Shown: piece by piece, positions 24,597 through 37,497 of the stretch | How the letters are laid out: each line of letters starts with the position of its first letter | Position numbering within the stretch: position 1 is the stretch's first letter | Source of the DNA: Chlorops oryzae | Taxonomy: Eukaryota; Arthropoda; Insecta; Diptera; Chloropidae | DNA length: 64,000 nucleotides | Direction of reading: 5' to 3' | NCBI GenBank assembly: GCA_020466095.1 | Contig: CM035807.1 | Coordinates: 16,505,985-16,569,984 of the forward strand | Position numbers and translations under genes: made by a program | Notes under the pieces: generated by a model | What the model saw: only the letters and a program-made list of their open reading frames with translations | Told to the model about the DNA's origin: nothing | Databases searched by the model: none

Positions 24597-24764
24597 TAGG
24601 GGACATCCATTAATTACGTCAACATATTTTCTCCAGCTTTGGACCCTCTCCCCCTTAGATGGCTTTCAGTGAGACTTTTTCGCACTCGATTTGACGGTTT
24701 GGTGAGATTTTCTAGACCCCCTCCACACCAAGTTTTTTTGACGTAAGAAAATAACATCCCCTTA
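24597..24764. mobile_element. MITE of about 168 bp with imperfect inverted ends
   Basis: The left end reads taggggacatccattaatta then cgtcaa. The right end, read in reverse, is aaggggatgttattttctta then cgtcaa. Both ends are followed by a C-rich inner block (ggaccctctccccctt on the left and ccccctccacacc near the right). The family type, with ends like GGGGACATCCATNAATTACGT, is widespread in insects as a short non-autonomous DNA transposon. I do not assign a superfamily. Confidence 0.65.
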
Positions 24765-24864
24765 CAGATGAATGGAAAAATCGGAATTTTTAAAAAAATA
24801 ATTGTGATTTAATTAAGGTTCTTTCGGGTTAAATTTGATTTATTTTCGATTTCTTTGATTGTTT

Positions 24865-25107
24865 TAGGTAGGTAAGTTAATGTAGCTGCCCCTTAGGCCG
24901 TTAATCAGCCCATTGTGATACTATGAGGGGTTTTCTTGTGTTTGTGAGAGTATATGTCTTATAATGTAGTGTGCCCCCAAAATGCGGTTTTTGAAAAACC
25001 AGAGCTAGACTTGGTACATTACACTCCGTTTCGCCTGTGTCGGGAATAGAACCTCGGACCCTGGGATCAAGAGCATAGCACGCATCACCTACGCTTTCCC
25101 AGAGCCA
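24865..25107 (-). mobile_element. Second tRNA-derived SINE family, minus strand
   Basis: Read on the minus strand, the head (25107 downwards) is ggctctgggaaagcgtaggt, with an A-box-like taggtgatgcg. It then has a B-box-like gaggttctattcccg (about 25054-25040), preceded by ggatcccagggtc-like tRNA-arm sequence. The tail ends ggcagctacattaacttacc and then tacc, which resembles the tail of the other SINE family (ggcagccccacttacctaac). The two families thus appear to share a 3' tail but have different tRNA-like heads. I found no clear target duplication. Confidence 0.6.
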
Positions 25108-27277
25108 CTACAATTCAGTAAAATAAATAAGAAATAGTTGAAAATAATCCAACTTAAGTTTTGGATTATTTTTTAAGTACCCTCCAGGAAATGCGACCAG
25201 TGGAACTGTAGCGTTTTAATATTTCTTATTTCACCAGTACTAGTGTTTCTTTATACAATTCTTTGAAGAAAATTAAAATTGAGTGATGACGGAAAATCAC
25301 CAGTCGTAGTACAGAACTTCTGCTTTTCTAGTACTGTAAGAACCAATTGGGTAATTTGGATATAGATTAAAACTACTTACTTCCCTTACCCAGGTAGGTA
25401 ATTGCTAATATTTGGGCCGCTTTTATATATATTTGTTTATGTTTCATACGCAATTCTACTTTCATTTTCACTAGTTCAACAGTTTCTAGTAAAGCACTGG
25501 TGGCTTTTAAAAAATATATCCCATACGTCCTAGAGGGTATTAAGTATTTTACGGTTACAAGATTTGTAAGCCTAATAATTTCTGTCATAAATAATGAATT
25601 CTCGAAACCAAAATAAAAAATTTAATTTAATTTATTAATCATCATTACGCAGTATTCATGTCTTAACTCACAATATTCCATCAATTGTGTATTCCAAAGC
25701 TTACAGAAACCGCGAGATTTAATTGTCCACCTAGTAGTTTTCTTTCTGGCTCAGTCTAAAATCTTACGTTCGACAAGGTACACGACCTAGGTACATGAAA
25801 ATTCATCCATCGATATTTTCAAATAACCCTAGTCACAGTAACAAGACTACACTAAAACCCAGCGGGAATCCTAACCCATTGGCGAAATTCCACAATCAAA
25901 CATGAGCTAACTTAAGAGGAAAGAGTTGCTTGCCTATTTTTAGGTTTCGATTTTCTAAGCTTCAAGACTTCTAGATTTAAATAATTACGGTCGGAGTTGA
26001 AGAATTTATACAATAAACAAAAGTACCTTAAATAGAAATAAGGATAAAATAAGAAAAAGTGTTCTGCTCTTCGAGTAGTTAAAGGTGGAAGAAGTAATAT
26101 TAAATTTCAGACCAGTTGATTAGTGAGTTGTATAAGAATACATTCAAGAGCCACCTGATCCTCTCACCAATAAAACCGCCACTGGATTGTCAATCATTCC
26201 GATGAATATAAAATTTATTTTCTGGAGTTGGCACTCTTGCATAATTCACTCAACGTTATTTTTTAAAATATTCGATTTGTCACGCAATTACCATGCGATG
26301 CGTTGTTTCACAGTTTTCACCTCCGCCGGTCGATTCACGTTCGGCCCGGCCGCGGCCTGTCAATTTGCGTTCGCCTCGAGGTGCTTGTTTAAAGGCCGTG
26401 TATTCGGTTAACACTGTGTTACCCTGCACTCACGACCATTACCCGTATTGAATTTAAGAAAAAAAAAAAAAGAGAAAAACCATTAAAAAAATTTTTTTCC
26501 ATTGTGCTCCCAACTTTTATTTGGTTCATCGTTTATCCATACGGCTAGGAACTTTTTCATGCTGAATATTAAAAAAGTTTCCCTACGGCATTAAGCGGTG
26601 CTCGCATTGGCATGGGCTTTAGACCGTTATGGACTTTGCCAGGTGTGCATTCATTGTGTTTTCAGAAAACCTGCATCCTGCACCCGAAGCTCTCCCTGGT
26701 CCGCTGTATGGTTAGTTTCGGTTCGTATAACCCGTTTTTTTTCCTTCTTCTTTATTTCTATTTAACGCAACTTTTATGTCTAAATGAAAAGCTCTTCGGA
26801 TGGTCGGCGTGGTTGTTTTTGTTTTTGCTTGTGTGTTTGTTTTCAAAAGCTGTTCCTGTCCTTGTTGTTGTTGTTGTTGCTTAAAGGGTTTTAGTGGTAT
26901 TTTGAATTCCGGAGTTGCATTACTCTTTTTAAGTGCTTTATCGCGTTAGTTAGCGGTGAGAATTTATAATCATTTTAATATTTTGTTTTGTGTTAATTTT
27001 TTTTTTTTTGTAACATTTTGTTTCAAAATTCTATTTATGAGCCTGTGGGCTTATTTCCTTTTGCATTGACGAGAGTTTTGGTAGAGTTTTCTAATGCAAG
27101 CGAATTGCATATGTATATCCATCCAATACAATAGACCTCATAGTTGAATGATGAGTATTGAAAAGATTAAAAGATGAGAGGGAGGGCGACAGGGCTAAAC
27201 CCCAAGGGGAAGATTGAAAATATTTATGATATAATTTTTATCTATGAATTGAACAGCTCCAATGTTTGTGCTTTCAG

Positions 27278-27413
27278 GTAACTGGGTCTAATGCAACTCA
27301 AGTCTTAATACGCAATGTGGGCTTTGAACTCACTGGCAACTACAGCTGTGAGGTGTCCGCTGATAAGCCGAATTTCTCAACTGCGACCGCCGTCGGAGTT
27401 ATGCAGGTTGTTG
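27278..27413 (+). CDS. beat: Beat-family protein, exon 3: second half of Ig domain 1
   Basis: The exon encodes residues 138-182 plus one base of codon 183. It supplies the rest of the first Ig domain: the SNATQVLIRNVGFELTGNY segment, the second Ig cysteine (C161 in YSCEVSAD, with the canonical Tyr two residues before it), and the last strand ending MQVV. C94 and C161 would form the domain disulfide. Potential N-glycosylation sites are NAT (142), NYS (158) and NFS (169). The acceptor is ctttcag ending at 27277 and the donor is gtaagt at 27414, so the exon runs from phase 0 to phase 1. The join to exon 2 (HVD to VTGSN) and to exon 4 (VV, then E, then LPEKRP) reads through without a break. Confidence 0.93.
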
Positions 27414-27659
27414 GTAAGTCTAAAATTTATGATCATGTACTTTTATGGCGATCGAATGGATCTCCCGTTTTTCACACAATTTTTTGACAAGCGGAAACAA
27501 GAGGGAATAATTATAAAAAGGAAATGAACGAATATATTCATTTGTCTATATCTGGCGGAGCTAAGTTCTAGCTGTAACAAGATCGGCACGAAACCCTGCT
27601 TAAGCTGGGTCAAATGCCTAACTGCTTGGGTAATCAAAAGAGTAACCAGTCAAAATTTA

Positions 27660-28260
27660 CACACAGAAAAAAAAATCAACCAGAAAACTGGTTAAATCAA
27701 AAGGAAAAACATACAAAACGGCTTCAACAAGGAATATTTTTAATTTTAACAATTTTTCTTGTTGAAAAAATAAAAAATTTTCCTTTTGAATCAACCATAT
27801 TTCAGGTTGAATTGAAATGATAATTTTCAAAAATGGATTTAAATTTAAATTGTTGAACCAAACACGGACATAGTTGAAATGACAAGATATTTTTTAAAAA
27901 AATTCCAAAAAAATACCTATACAAGAAGAAATGTTAAAAAAAATTTAATTAACGTTCAAAGCAAATGGCCATAGAGCACTCTGCTGAACATGACCCAAAA
28001 AATAGTCATCGGATGGACTTCATCCGATTTCGTCACTCCGTTTTGGTGACTGCTTTCGCAATGCTTAAAAAGTTCTAAGATGAATACATATCTTATATGT
28101 CTTATTTTATAAAACAAATGAGAATTATACCGAACGAAAAGAAATGTAATTAAACATATTTCCTTTCAATTCAACCAAAAATGTTGTTGACTCAACCATT
28201 TTTCTTTTGAAATTTTTGTTCCGCTCGAAAATCAAAAGGACTGTGAATAACAATGCGCCC
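27660..28260. mobile_element. Possible decayed inverted-repeat element
   Basis: The left side has atcaaccagaaaactggtta, then aatcaaaagg, then A-rich DNA with several ttgttgaa and ggttgaattgaa words. The right side has the inverse words ttcaattcaacc, gactcaaccatttttc and cgaaaatcaaaagg. The pattern suggests an old foldback-like or MITE insertion, but I cannot fix exact ends or a target duplication. Low complexity may exaggerate the similarity. Confidence 0.3.
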
Positions 28261-29348
28261 TTTTAAATAAATCATGGTTACGTTCGCTCAGTGCAATATT
28301 TCATCTATTTCAATAAACTGAATTTTCATTACCAACAAGGGGAATAGAGAAGGTATACTTAACACTATAAGCATAGTGATTCGACCCCTGAAGCCTATTA
28401 CGACGAAAGTTCTTTTGCTGTTTAGGTCAATGCAAAAAATTTAGTTTGCGCCAAGTTTTGGCTCTCTATCTCCTATAGTCATTGAATATCCTTGAAAAAA
28501 AAGTTTTTTTAGAGCAAATTTAAAAAATCATATCTAAGACAATTATAAAGACAGAATGTTCATTAAAAAGCCGATATATAGAAAATTACTTAGAAAATAT
28601 TACAAAAATAGTTTTCAGGCAATTTTGCTAAAACCAGTATATGCTCCCGTGGAAGGATATTTTTCCATGACAATTTTTTTGTTGTTCGAGGTATGCTACT
28701 AGCTTAACTCAAATTCTCAAAAATAGAGTTTTATACAAAGATTAAGTATAATAGCTTTCAAAACGCTCATGCTGGTGCAACATGCTTAAAAATTGCTAGT
28801 TAAAAAAATGTTGCATACTTCTCGGGTATATTTTAAAAAATACCTTATATTTATAACTTTCATATTTGTCATCCGATCATTGAGTTCTGCGGCTCTAAGT
28901 ATTCGCTACCATTGTATCCAAAACATGCATGCCTAATATTGGGATAATTTGCACTACTTGCTAAGATATGGCTCGATAATTGAGTGAAAAAAGGGAAAAT
29001 ATGAGCGAAAAATGGGCTTTCTGATTTCATAGGAGCCGCAATTATAGTCGTGGGCTAGCGTTTAGGCACTTAAAATTTTTGCACGGCCTCCACCTTTCCA
29101 AATTAGGTCTATTATCTTGGCTATTTTATACGGTAATTGAGTAATGGCTCTAAATATAGGGCAAAGTAGAGAAAATTGACTTCTTTCACATTTTGGGCCA
29201 TATCTCGGAAACGCTACTTAAATCCATCAAACCAATGACCTTTTTGGAATGAGGGAGCTCTAAGCTAACATAAAATAACCATTGGAAAAAAAGTGTCAAA
29301 ACGCTGTAGCATTGTGTTATTCAGAATAAGAGGGTCTTTTGATCCCCC

Positions 29349-30000
29349 TGTTGTGAGTTACAACATACGAGTACTCACTGTGTTACCTACCGTGAACTGA
29401 TCGACAGAAAGAGTCAAGCGTGTTTGCAAGACCAGCGAATAACGGGCAAAAGCGAATTGAAGAAATGCAACGACCGAAGACGATGACGCAATTTCGTCAC
29501 CAAAACAGAAATTGGAACTTGAGTGCAGAAGTAGGTCAACAATTATGAGGACGACGACCTACATCAGCACCAGCTGATATAAGAAGTTATAGCGAACAGC
29601 GATATTGGGCAATAGTCGATTCATCATTGCGGAAATGTTGTGGATTTGGCGAGAGAGTACAGCCTAAGCACTTTCTTCTTATACAAGTGAAGCATCAACT
29701 TCGACAGCGGGACTCATGATCAAGTATTCAAAGTCTCAACTCCGGTGCACGTACTCACCCAAGGGCCACGACAGCGGATCGTATACTTAATTGTTAGATA
29801 GGGAATTAGGGAAGTCCTTTCGAGTAAAATAGGAGATAGAGTAGGATCCAAACATTGTAATTTTAAATAAAACCACAAATAATAAAATAAAAGCACTGAA
29901 TTGAATTCCCTGTGTCCTGAATTTTATTTGTAAAGGATATTTAGGTCTGTGTATTAGTCTGGAGGAGCCAGACTGATACATCCCCTTAATAACCACAACA
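29349..30000. mobile_element. Solo LTR of a retrotransposon (652 bp)
   Basis: The segment starts tgttgtgagttacaacatac and ends aataaccacaaca, so it has the TG...CA ends of an LTR with a 7-bp inverted terminus (TGTTGTG / CACAACA). It is flanked by cccc on both sides (29345-29348 and 30001-30004), the 4-bp duplication typical of Ty3/gypsy-type integration. A polyadenylation signal aataaa lies at 29866-29871 with further aataaaa words just after it. There is no internal coding region, primer-binding site or second LTR, so this is the remnant left by LTR-LTR recombination. The flank is C-rich, so the duplication alone is weak, but the ends, size and polyA signals agree. Confidence 0.75.
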
Positions 30001-33000
30001 CCCCGTTCACCTAAAGAGGTATGATTTTAAAGTCGTTAAGTTTCAATGTAAAAAAACCAAATGTAGAAAGAAGAACAGGAAAAATTATTTTTGAGCTGCC
30101 CATAATTAGTTTGAGAGGAGCGGAAAATCTCCTTCCGGATATTTTCAAGAATGATTTTTGAATATAAGAAGAAAATGTTCTTAAAATCATAGCAAAAATT
30201 GTAAATAATTTTCATCATGACTTTTGTTTTGATATTTAACACAATGCGTCGTCCTCTTTACCCGATTAATTTTCCCTTTCTTAGACAAAAGGAAGCTGTT
30301 CTGAATAAGGAGTCATTAAAGATTCTGTTAAACCGGATGTGACGCATGTTCGCAAGATAAGATGGCACGCCAATCCCCTTGATGATCATCGTCGTCATGC
30401 CATAATCACCAACACAATCAACGTTCCCACTAGTCTCTCTTTCCGTCGATACTGTGTAAGCATGGCAGAAAACCTTTGCCCACTTGAAAGGTGGCGGAAG
30501 ATTGCGAAAAAAAAAGAAACCAAAAATAAGTGGGATAAAATCCGCTATTAACAGGTCATTGCGTTGGTCTTGTTTGGATTAGATAAGCGAGACGGCACCC
30601 GAGGTGTTCGGCGGGCAGACTTCGGTGTTTTTGGTGTCAAGTGCAATTTCCTGTTTTTTTTTCCGAAGTATGTCAACTCTTCAGCATCAGACGCGTTGGT
30701 TATCCAACATTTTCGCACATCCCGGATCTCGTGTTGATTATGTGCGCATAATTCATGCTTTCACAAAATCCTGTCAGCCAAATCGGTCACATTAAAGTTC
30801 CTTCAAAAGTAGGAAAATTTTTCTCCCATTTAGAGTTTTCCAGTAAAGAAAAAGAGTATTTTTTAAAGGCTTTTTTTAAAGATTAAAAAAGGAATTTAAA
30901 CAAATGCTAAGAGCACTTTAATTTAAAAAGGGAAACAGACAAAAAAAAAATTTGAAATGGAAATAAAACAGATTCTAGCGCACCACTTGAAGTGACAAGA
31001 GCACAAAAATTTTTGCATAAACAAGGTCACAAGTCACTGTCATGCGAGCTGTTTTCTTACACATAAATTTTCACTTTCATTTCATTTCCCCAAAAAAAAT
31101 TCGAACAAAAAAAAAAAAGAAAAGCAAAATAAAAAAGGGACCCTACTTTCAACTTTGCGCTTTATTTTCTCTTGTTTCGCATATCATTTGGCAAAGAGCA
31201 TGTTTATTTAAATATTATGCAAAATAGACAGTGAGGAAATTGCTTTGAGGTTGCCTGCTATTTTTTGTTCTTCTTCAGCATTTGCGTTGCGAAGGATACT
31301 CTCAGCCTCTTGTATTCATAATACAGGCGAAGAGGCATTAAAAACGCCTTCTCCATCAAACGCACTGGCAGCCAAATAAGAAAATCAAATCAAAAGAAAA
31401 GCAAAGGGAAATATCTAGAGCAAAAATACATATATGACTGCAGGATATTGATTTAGTAAGAAAATTCGAAAAAAAAGACTGTGAATGTGAAGAGAAAAGA
31501 GAGAGAGAGGGAGAGAGACAGTGGCAGAGGCTGAGGCTGAATGAGAGAAAAAAGACGTCAGAAAAATCTGTTGCATATGTCAGAGGTTGTCCTTAGAGTT
31601 GCGGCCCTTTTGACATACATAGCCGTTGGTACAAACAAACAAGCACGCATACATTCATCAGGATCAGAGCATATCAGCTATCGTTGAAGTGTGCACTCTT
31701 CTGTTTGTGTTTGCCTTTTGCGAAAGACAACAAAATTTGATTTAAATAGCCTTTTCGAGGTTGAGGGCACTTTTTCATATTCAACAAGGCGCACTTTGGA
31801 TTCCTCTTTTTTTCTATTTTTTCATTTTCGTTTAAGATTTTTATTTGATTTTCGAGATGACAGCATAGTTAGGGCTTTAATTTCCCCCTTTTTTTTTTGA
31901 TGTTGGATGAATTTGAGTTTTTTCCCCTACGATTTTCCAACGAACATATCTCTTGATGTTGCTTTGGCGGCCACTGCAAGGAGATTTAAAAAATTCTCAA
32001 TGAAAATATTCTCAAGAAAAAAATACGCATTCAATCAAAAGAAGTATTGAAGCTTAGATTTAGGAGGGATCTAAATATGAAACAAGACATTCGTTGACTA
32101 CTATTGAGAGCAAACGTGGGAGGAGAATAATAAAAATAAATTTACCGTAGGTCAATTCGAATATTTGATGGCCCAAAATTGCAGTTCGTTTCCTTGTAAT
32201 GCTCTCCGAAATTGGTCACGTTATCCTCAAAAAAAAAAATTTTTTTTCAAATGCATTAGCAATCTGGACCACTTCATGTAGGCCCGTTAAGAGATCATTC
32301 GTGTCCAAAGGGGTCTTTGAAATTTTATTCTTTTCTGAACAAAATAGTCTCAAATAGTTTTAAAAAAGAGGCAAAAATAAATCGCTTATATCCTTGCATT
32401 TGTTAGATTTGGAATATTTTAAAGATTCTAACGAAAAGTAAATCGATTAACTTTCCCGAGCTCTCTACCCCACCATCAGTATACGCAATTTTCATTTTTT
32501 CCAACCATAAGCTTAACGCTGATTAAGAAATGAAGCTCTTGCACGTACACACATGTGCATATATCCTTCGGTTACTGGATTTTCCTCTGCTGCAACAAAA
32601 ATTCCGTTAAGAAGAATATCAATATCAACAGTCAATTGATGCAGCTTCGTATGCATGACAAGTAGAACTGAAATTTAGACACTTGAAAATAATGAAAATT
32701 GAAATTTTTGTAGCATCCCAAATTGCAGGAAGAAAATTTCCCAACACATTTACACATTCGTGCAATCATGCTGTGCGTGTGCGTGTGTGTGTGTGTGTCT
32801 GCGTAAGCGAGCTTCAGCATGCAAATTGCATCGAAACAGTGTACAATTGACGATGCACAGAACGTATCAATTGCACGGAATTTTTTCATTCGTTACAGCG
32901 TATTTTCTCCAACTGCTGGCTATGCATAAAATCCGATTCATTCATTCAGTCAGTCAGTCAGGCAATCATTCCGGAACAGGCAGAGCTACTTAAAGCCAAT

Positions 33001-33884
33001 TGCAATGGAAGAAAAAAACCGAAATTCTGAAGAAGAAATTTCCTATCGTTGAGGCATCCATTCACACTCCTCGAAAGATGCTTAAAGGGGAATTTTCCCG
33101 GCAGTGAGTTTGAATTTTCATTCGACTTCACAGTTCAAAAAAAAAAAAAAATAGCTTCCTTTTTATGGGGAAAACGTGTTTCGCGTGATTTCCGCTTCAC
33201 TCGGCTCCATGTGGATAGAACAAAAAAAAAAATGAAAGAAAATAAGAGCGGAGGAAATGATTGTTCGTTGTAAATTATACAAGGATAACGCTGACAATTG
33301 TGAATGAAATCAAGCGTCAAGCGGCAAATGATGCCAACCGACGATGTCGAAACAGTCGCAATAGCAGAAATCAAAATGTAAACAACACCCGCACTCGCAG
33401 GCAGCCTTAGGTAAATCCTGTATATGTCACAAATGTGTTGTGGCACGAATAACAGCAACAACAGCAACCTTGATGGTGATGCCAACGACAGTATCAACAC
33501 AACAACAACAACAAATTAATGATAACAACATCAACCAGACATTCATTCATTGGCGGTGTTGAACGGCAATTGTAGTTGTAACAATCGATGATGTTGTTTC
33601 ATACTTTTGTTTTGTCTCCTCACACCACCCACATCCGCTTCAACACACCTATAGGTAGCTCACCAGGCCAACGCACTAAACTCACTTGCTACACCTTTTC
33701 ACATCCTTTATAGAAGAATTGGCCTAGGCCGGGGGGAGGTAGCATCTCGAAAATATACAGCCTTCACGGATGTTTATGCTTGCGAGCATATGGTCCATAT
33801 ATCCACTCGTTTAAGGCCATGTCAGGCCAGACATGGGGCTCGGCTTTGTTTTGTAAATATTGATGCTTGATACCAAGCATATAA

Positions 33885-33925
33885 GTGTGTGCGTGTATGT
33901 GTGTGTGTGTGTGTGTGAGTGTGTG
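33885..33925. repeat. (GT)n microsatellite
   Basis: GT dinucleotide run with a few interruptions, inside intron 3. Confidence 0.9.
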
Positions 33926-34579
33926 GTACTTAATCTTGGTTTGGATTATTTACCACAAAAATTGAATGCTCCCATTTGACAACGTCGTTTTCGTTTGTTA
34001 TGGATTGCGATTTTGCCTTTTGTCCTTCCGCTCGGCGCAAAACCAAATGAAATGACCCGGGGAAACGTTGTGTTGTGATAATTTTGACTTTAAGTACGAG
34101 GAATTTAGTGAAAACATAGTACACATTTGGAGTTTTGCGACAGTTTGTTAGTTGTATACGTCGTAGATTATATGGGATCGAGGGAACATGTTTTGTGAAA
34201 TAATGTATCCCTGCTTATTTTCTTTAATGTGTTTAAGACCCACGTGAAATTCTATCCAAGTCAATGGTTCTTTCTCGCTTCATGCCCTTCTCCATCGAAT
34301 TGAAGTGTTTGTTTTTATTAAGGTATTCATTATGTCAATATCCAAAACATTTTTATACGAAAGTGTGAGAAGACACGCGTCGACGGTTAGACATGTTCAA
34401 GCCTGATCTAACTGAATAGAGTAGTTCTCTATATTTATCCGATTATTGTTCCCAATTAGAATTTTCACTTTTCTAGAAATGAATCAAAATTTTCCGAAAT
34501 GTCAACACAATAACGTAACGATTGGCCACTGGAATAGACGCGTCACGCATTAGAGTGAAAAGAAAATCAGTTTTAATCT

Positions 34580-35170
34580 TCTTATATATAAAATTCACGT
34601 GTCACATATTCTGTGAACCGATTTCAATGAAATTTGAGGAGTATTGGTGGGTGATTCCAGCTTAAAATATAGGATAGGTGCGGATCCGGTAAGTGGTCGT
34701 GCTCTCGAGATACTTGGAGTTTTTTCTCGTGATTTTGTATGTGAGCCATGTATAATTCTAAACCATTTTTGATAGGATAAAAATAGCCATTAATTAAAAA
34801 CTACTACTCCTCGCTACATAGAATGCTCCTCCGACCTTGTTTATTATAAAGTTTAAATTAGAGAGAAATTAAATCCAACTTGAACATACGTGAAAATGGG
34901 CATAGCGAAATTTCTTATGTTTTGGAAAGAGAAAAAATTATTTCGACCATACAGAACACTCATCCAAGCGAAAAAAATTGTCGAGAAGCTAAACCGCAGT
35001 TCCAGAAAAATGGACCGCTATTTAAGGGATTCGAAATCATATCAACAAAAGTTTAAGGGAAGAAAGGAAGCTTTTTTTAATTTTGGAATCGGAGGACAGC
35101 AATTTGGAGAGACGAATTAACCATTGGGATGAATATTTATAGATTCCATTATTGACAGTAATAATGCAAT
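34580..35170. mobile_element. Possible Helitron-like or other old repeat fragment
   Basis: It starts with cttatatataaaattcacgt, then a gtgtcac word and gaaccgatttcaatgaaatt. This layout (a tatataaaatt start, then an accgattt-aatgaaattt phrase) is seen at the 5' ends of several insect interspersed repeats. The 76-residue Lys/Arg-rich frame at 34890-35120 (+) lies inside; it has no recognised domain and may be a fragment of element coding sequence or chance. Confidence 0.3.
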
Positions 35171-35584
35171 CAGCTATAAAATATACTCTCAGCCCTGGCA
35201 GTCCGGGGTGCTATCATCTACATATTTCTATATATAAAAAAATATAATAAATTTAACTCGGGATTTGCAGAGTAACAATTCAAAATATTCAACAATCCAT
35301 ATATCTATTAGAATCGACTGGACTCTGAACAATGGAAAATTGTCTCGTGCTCTATCATAAAAAACAAGAAAATTGGTCTCCAATCCACCGCAAGAGGAAC
35401 AGTTTTAGACTAATTGAATATGGGTCGAATGTAGGTTCGCAGGCAGGACGCTTTTAGGGAGGCTTTAACAGAGAAAAAAGGTTAATTTAGGGGTGCATTT
35501 AAACCGCACATGCCGCCTATCTCCTCCGAGTTACCTTTCAGGGAAAGTTCAATGTTGAAAAGATCGTTCGATTAAATTGCCTCG

Positions 35585-35700
35585 AACCAGTGACGGATTT
35601 AACAGGGAACATAGGCAGCTGCCTAGGGCGACAAACTTATAGGGCTTAAATTAGACTGCAAAATCGAAACTGTCTTGGGCGGCAAATCCCCGCCTCGAAC
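35585..35700. mobile_element. Fragment resembling a hAT non-autonomous end
   Basis: The words cagtgacggatttaacaggg, then gcagctgcctagggcg, and then cttgggcggcaaa are typical of a degraded hAT-related repeat family. Only one end is visible and no target duplication could be found. Confidence 0.35.
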
Positions 35701-36349
35701 ATCAACAGCGAGTAGTACTCGTACACAAGTAACTAGTCTGAGCGTAGTCGGAGAGCAATCGCAATCACTGCCGGACTCATTCACTTAAACATTTCCAGTT
35801 GAAATTCGTAATCTTCAACTTTTCATTGTCGTCGTATGTTTTTTGAAGTTCTCATTGACAATAATTAATTTCAAAGAAACTTTTAATTAAGACATTTACA
35901 TTTAAATACGAAATCATGTCGTCAACATTCATCCTTCATTGAGTCCATTCGAGCTTTCTCTAAACATTTGAAGATATTTTACTTAATTTCTGCATTTCTC
36001 GTTCTCAAGAATATATCCCAAACAGTTGAAATGACAAAACTAATTACAGAAATGAAATATCCTGTCTAAGGATATAAGCATTTTATGTGTCACCAGAAAA
36101 ATGCCCTTAACTTGGCGAACAACAATAATATTGCCTCATAGTAGAGAATGCTGCTGCTGCTTCGAGCACACAATGCCAACAATGACAATAACAACAAAAA
36201 CTAACAAAGGCTCACCGCAAAAATGAAACAACAATGGTAAATTGGGCTTTAACGCGCTACATAACAGAGATTTGTCAGGAAGGCAAATGTGGTCTATGCC
36301 AAGAACAAGCTCATTTCGTTATACAAAGTGATGTGACATTAGGTCCCCC

Positions 36350-36425
36350 TCCGTGCCCGACCAACCCGCCGAATATCGCACCGACCAACCCATCGACCGA
36401 CCGACCGACCGAACCGACCTACCGA
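36350..36425. repeat. ACCG/GACC-rich tetranucleotide stretch
   Basis: Imperfect gacc/accg tetramers. The Pro/Thr-rich frame over it is an artefact. Confidence 0.7.
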
Positions 36426-36545
36426 CCATCCAAATAGGCTTCATTTGTGTTCGAATCTCCGATGCTTGCCTTGGCCGTTTTGTTCTACTGTTTCGAATAC
36501 AATTTCCTTGTTTTCCTTGTACATGGGTTGTAAGTGTTTCTTTGT

Positions 36546-36590
36546 GAGTCTGTCTGTCCGTCTGTCTGTCTGTCTGTGCGTCGGTTCCTC
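36546..36590. repeat. (GTCT)n microsatellite
   Basis: About eleven gtct or gtcc tetramers. Confidence 0.85.
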
Positions 36591-37497
36591 TGTCCGTTTC
36601 GCTTTGATGATGATGAGGCTGTTGCGTGTTTCCTTATTTGCCAGTAATTGCCAACTACGATTAGGACTTTTCTGTCAAATGATTTGATACAAAGCAGTTC
36701 CTAGAAATATGCTTAACGCAATGATTTACTGTGCGATTTTCCTTTTGGCATTTCATCCTATTTTTAGATAATGAAATGTATCGATTTATTAAAGAAAGCT
36801 GATTTAGGTTTTTCGTTATCAAGTTGATGGAATTTCATTTGAGCTAAAAAATTTCCTATGAAATTCTATACGACGATTGAGGGTTTATTTAAATTTGTAG
36901 AAATTCTGCTAAGAACCATTTTTTTTTGGAGGAACTCAACTCATTTCATTCATGCAAACAGGTAAATATATCTCCTGCAGGATCAAATTATGAGTAAAGT
37001 ACATATGTAACATTGTCACGCATGAATCGTTGGAGGACAAAGTCATCACACAACCACCTATAAGGGTGAGAACACACCAGAGAAAATTAAACGAAACAAA
37101 ACCGAAAGAAAACGTTTTCAAAAACAACAGAGTAGGTAACATTGTGTCTTATGAGAGCGAACACACCAGATTAGTCAAAACGGAACGGTTTTGACTAATA
37201 AAGGAAAGGGTTTTACTTGACTAATGAAACGAAAACGTTTTGTTTCGTTTCGTTTGATCCAGTATGTTCTCAGCGTGGGACTTGGTGAGCATTCTCCTGT
37301 TATTTTGAGTTGTAACTTTAGCTCCCCCGATTGCTCTTAGAAAGCCCAAGACATCGATGTTCCTATGATAATGTCGATTATGTCCATAGCCCACTTTAAG
37401 GATCACTCGCACTCAGATTAAGCTATTCTCCTTACATTTATCTCGTTCAAGGACACCCATGAAGTTCAATTAATATTTTCTCTTAAGCTTTGAAGTA

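Larger units (their letters stand above)
23460..27277 (+). other. Beat-family gene, intron 2 (3.8 kb)
   Basis: It separates the two halves of Ig domain 1. It contains the SINE at 24379-24506, a MITE at 24597-24764 and a second tRNA-related SINE at 24865-25107. A GC-richer patch lies at 26330-26400. The remainder (23460-24360, 25110-26320, 26400-27277) is AT-rich with no recognised gene. Confidence 0.85.
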
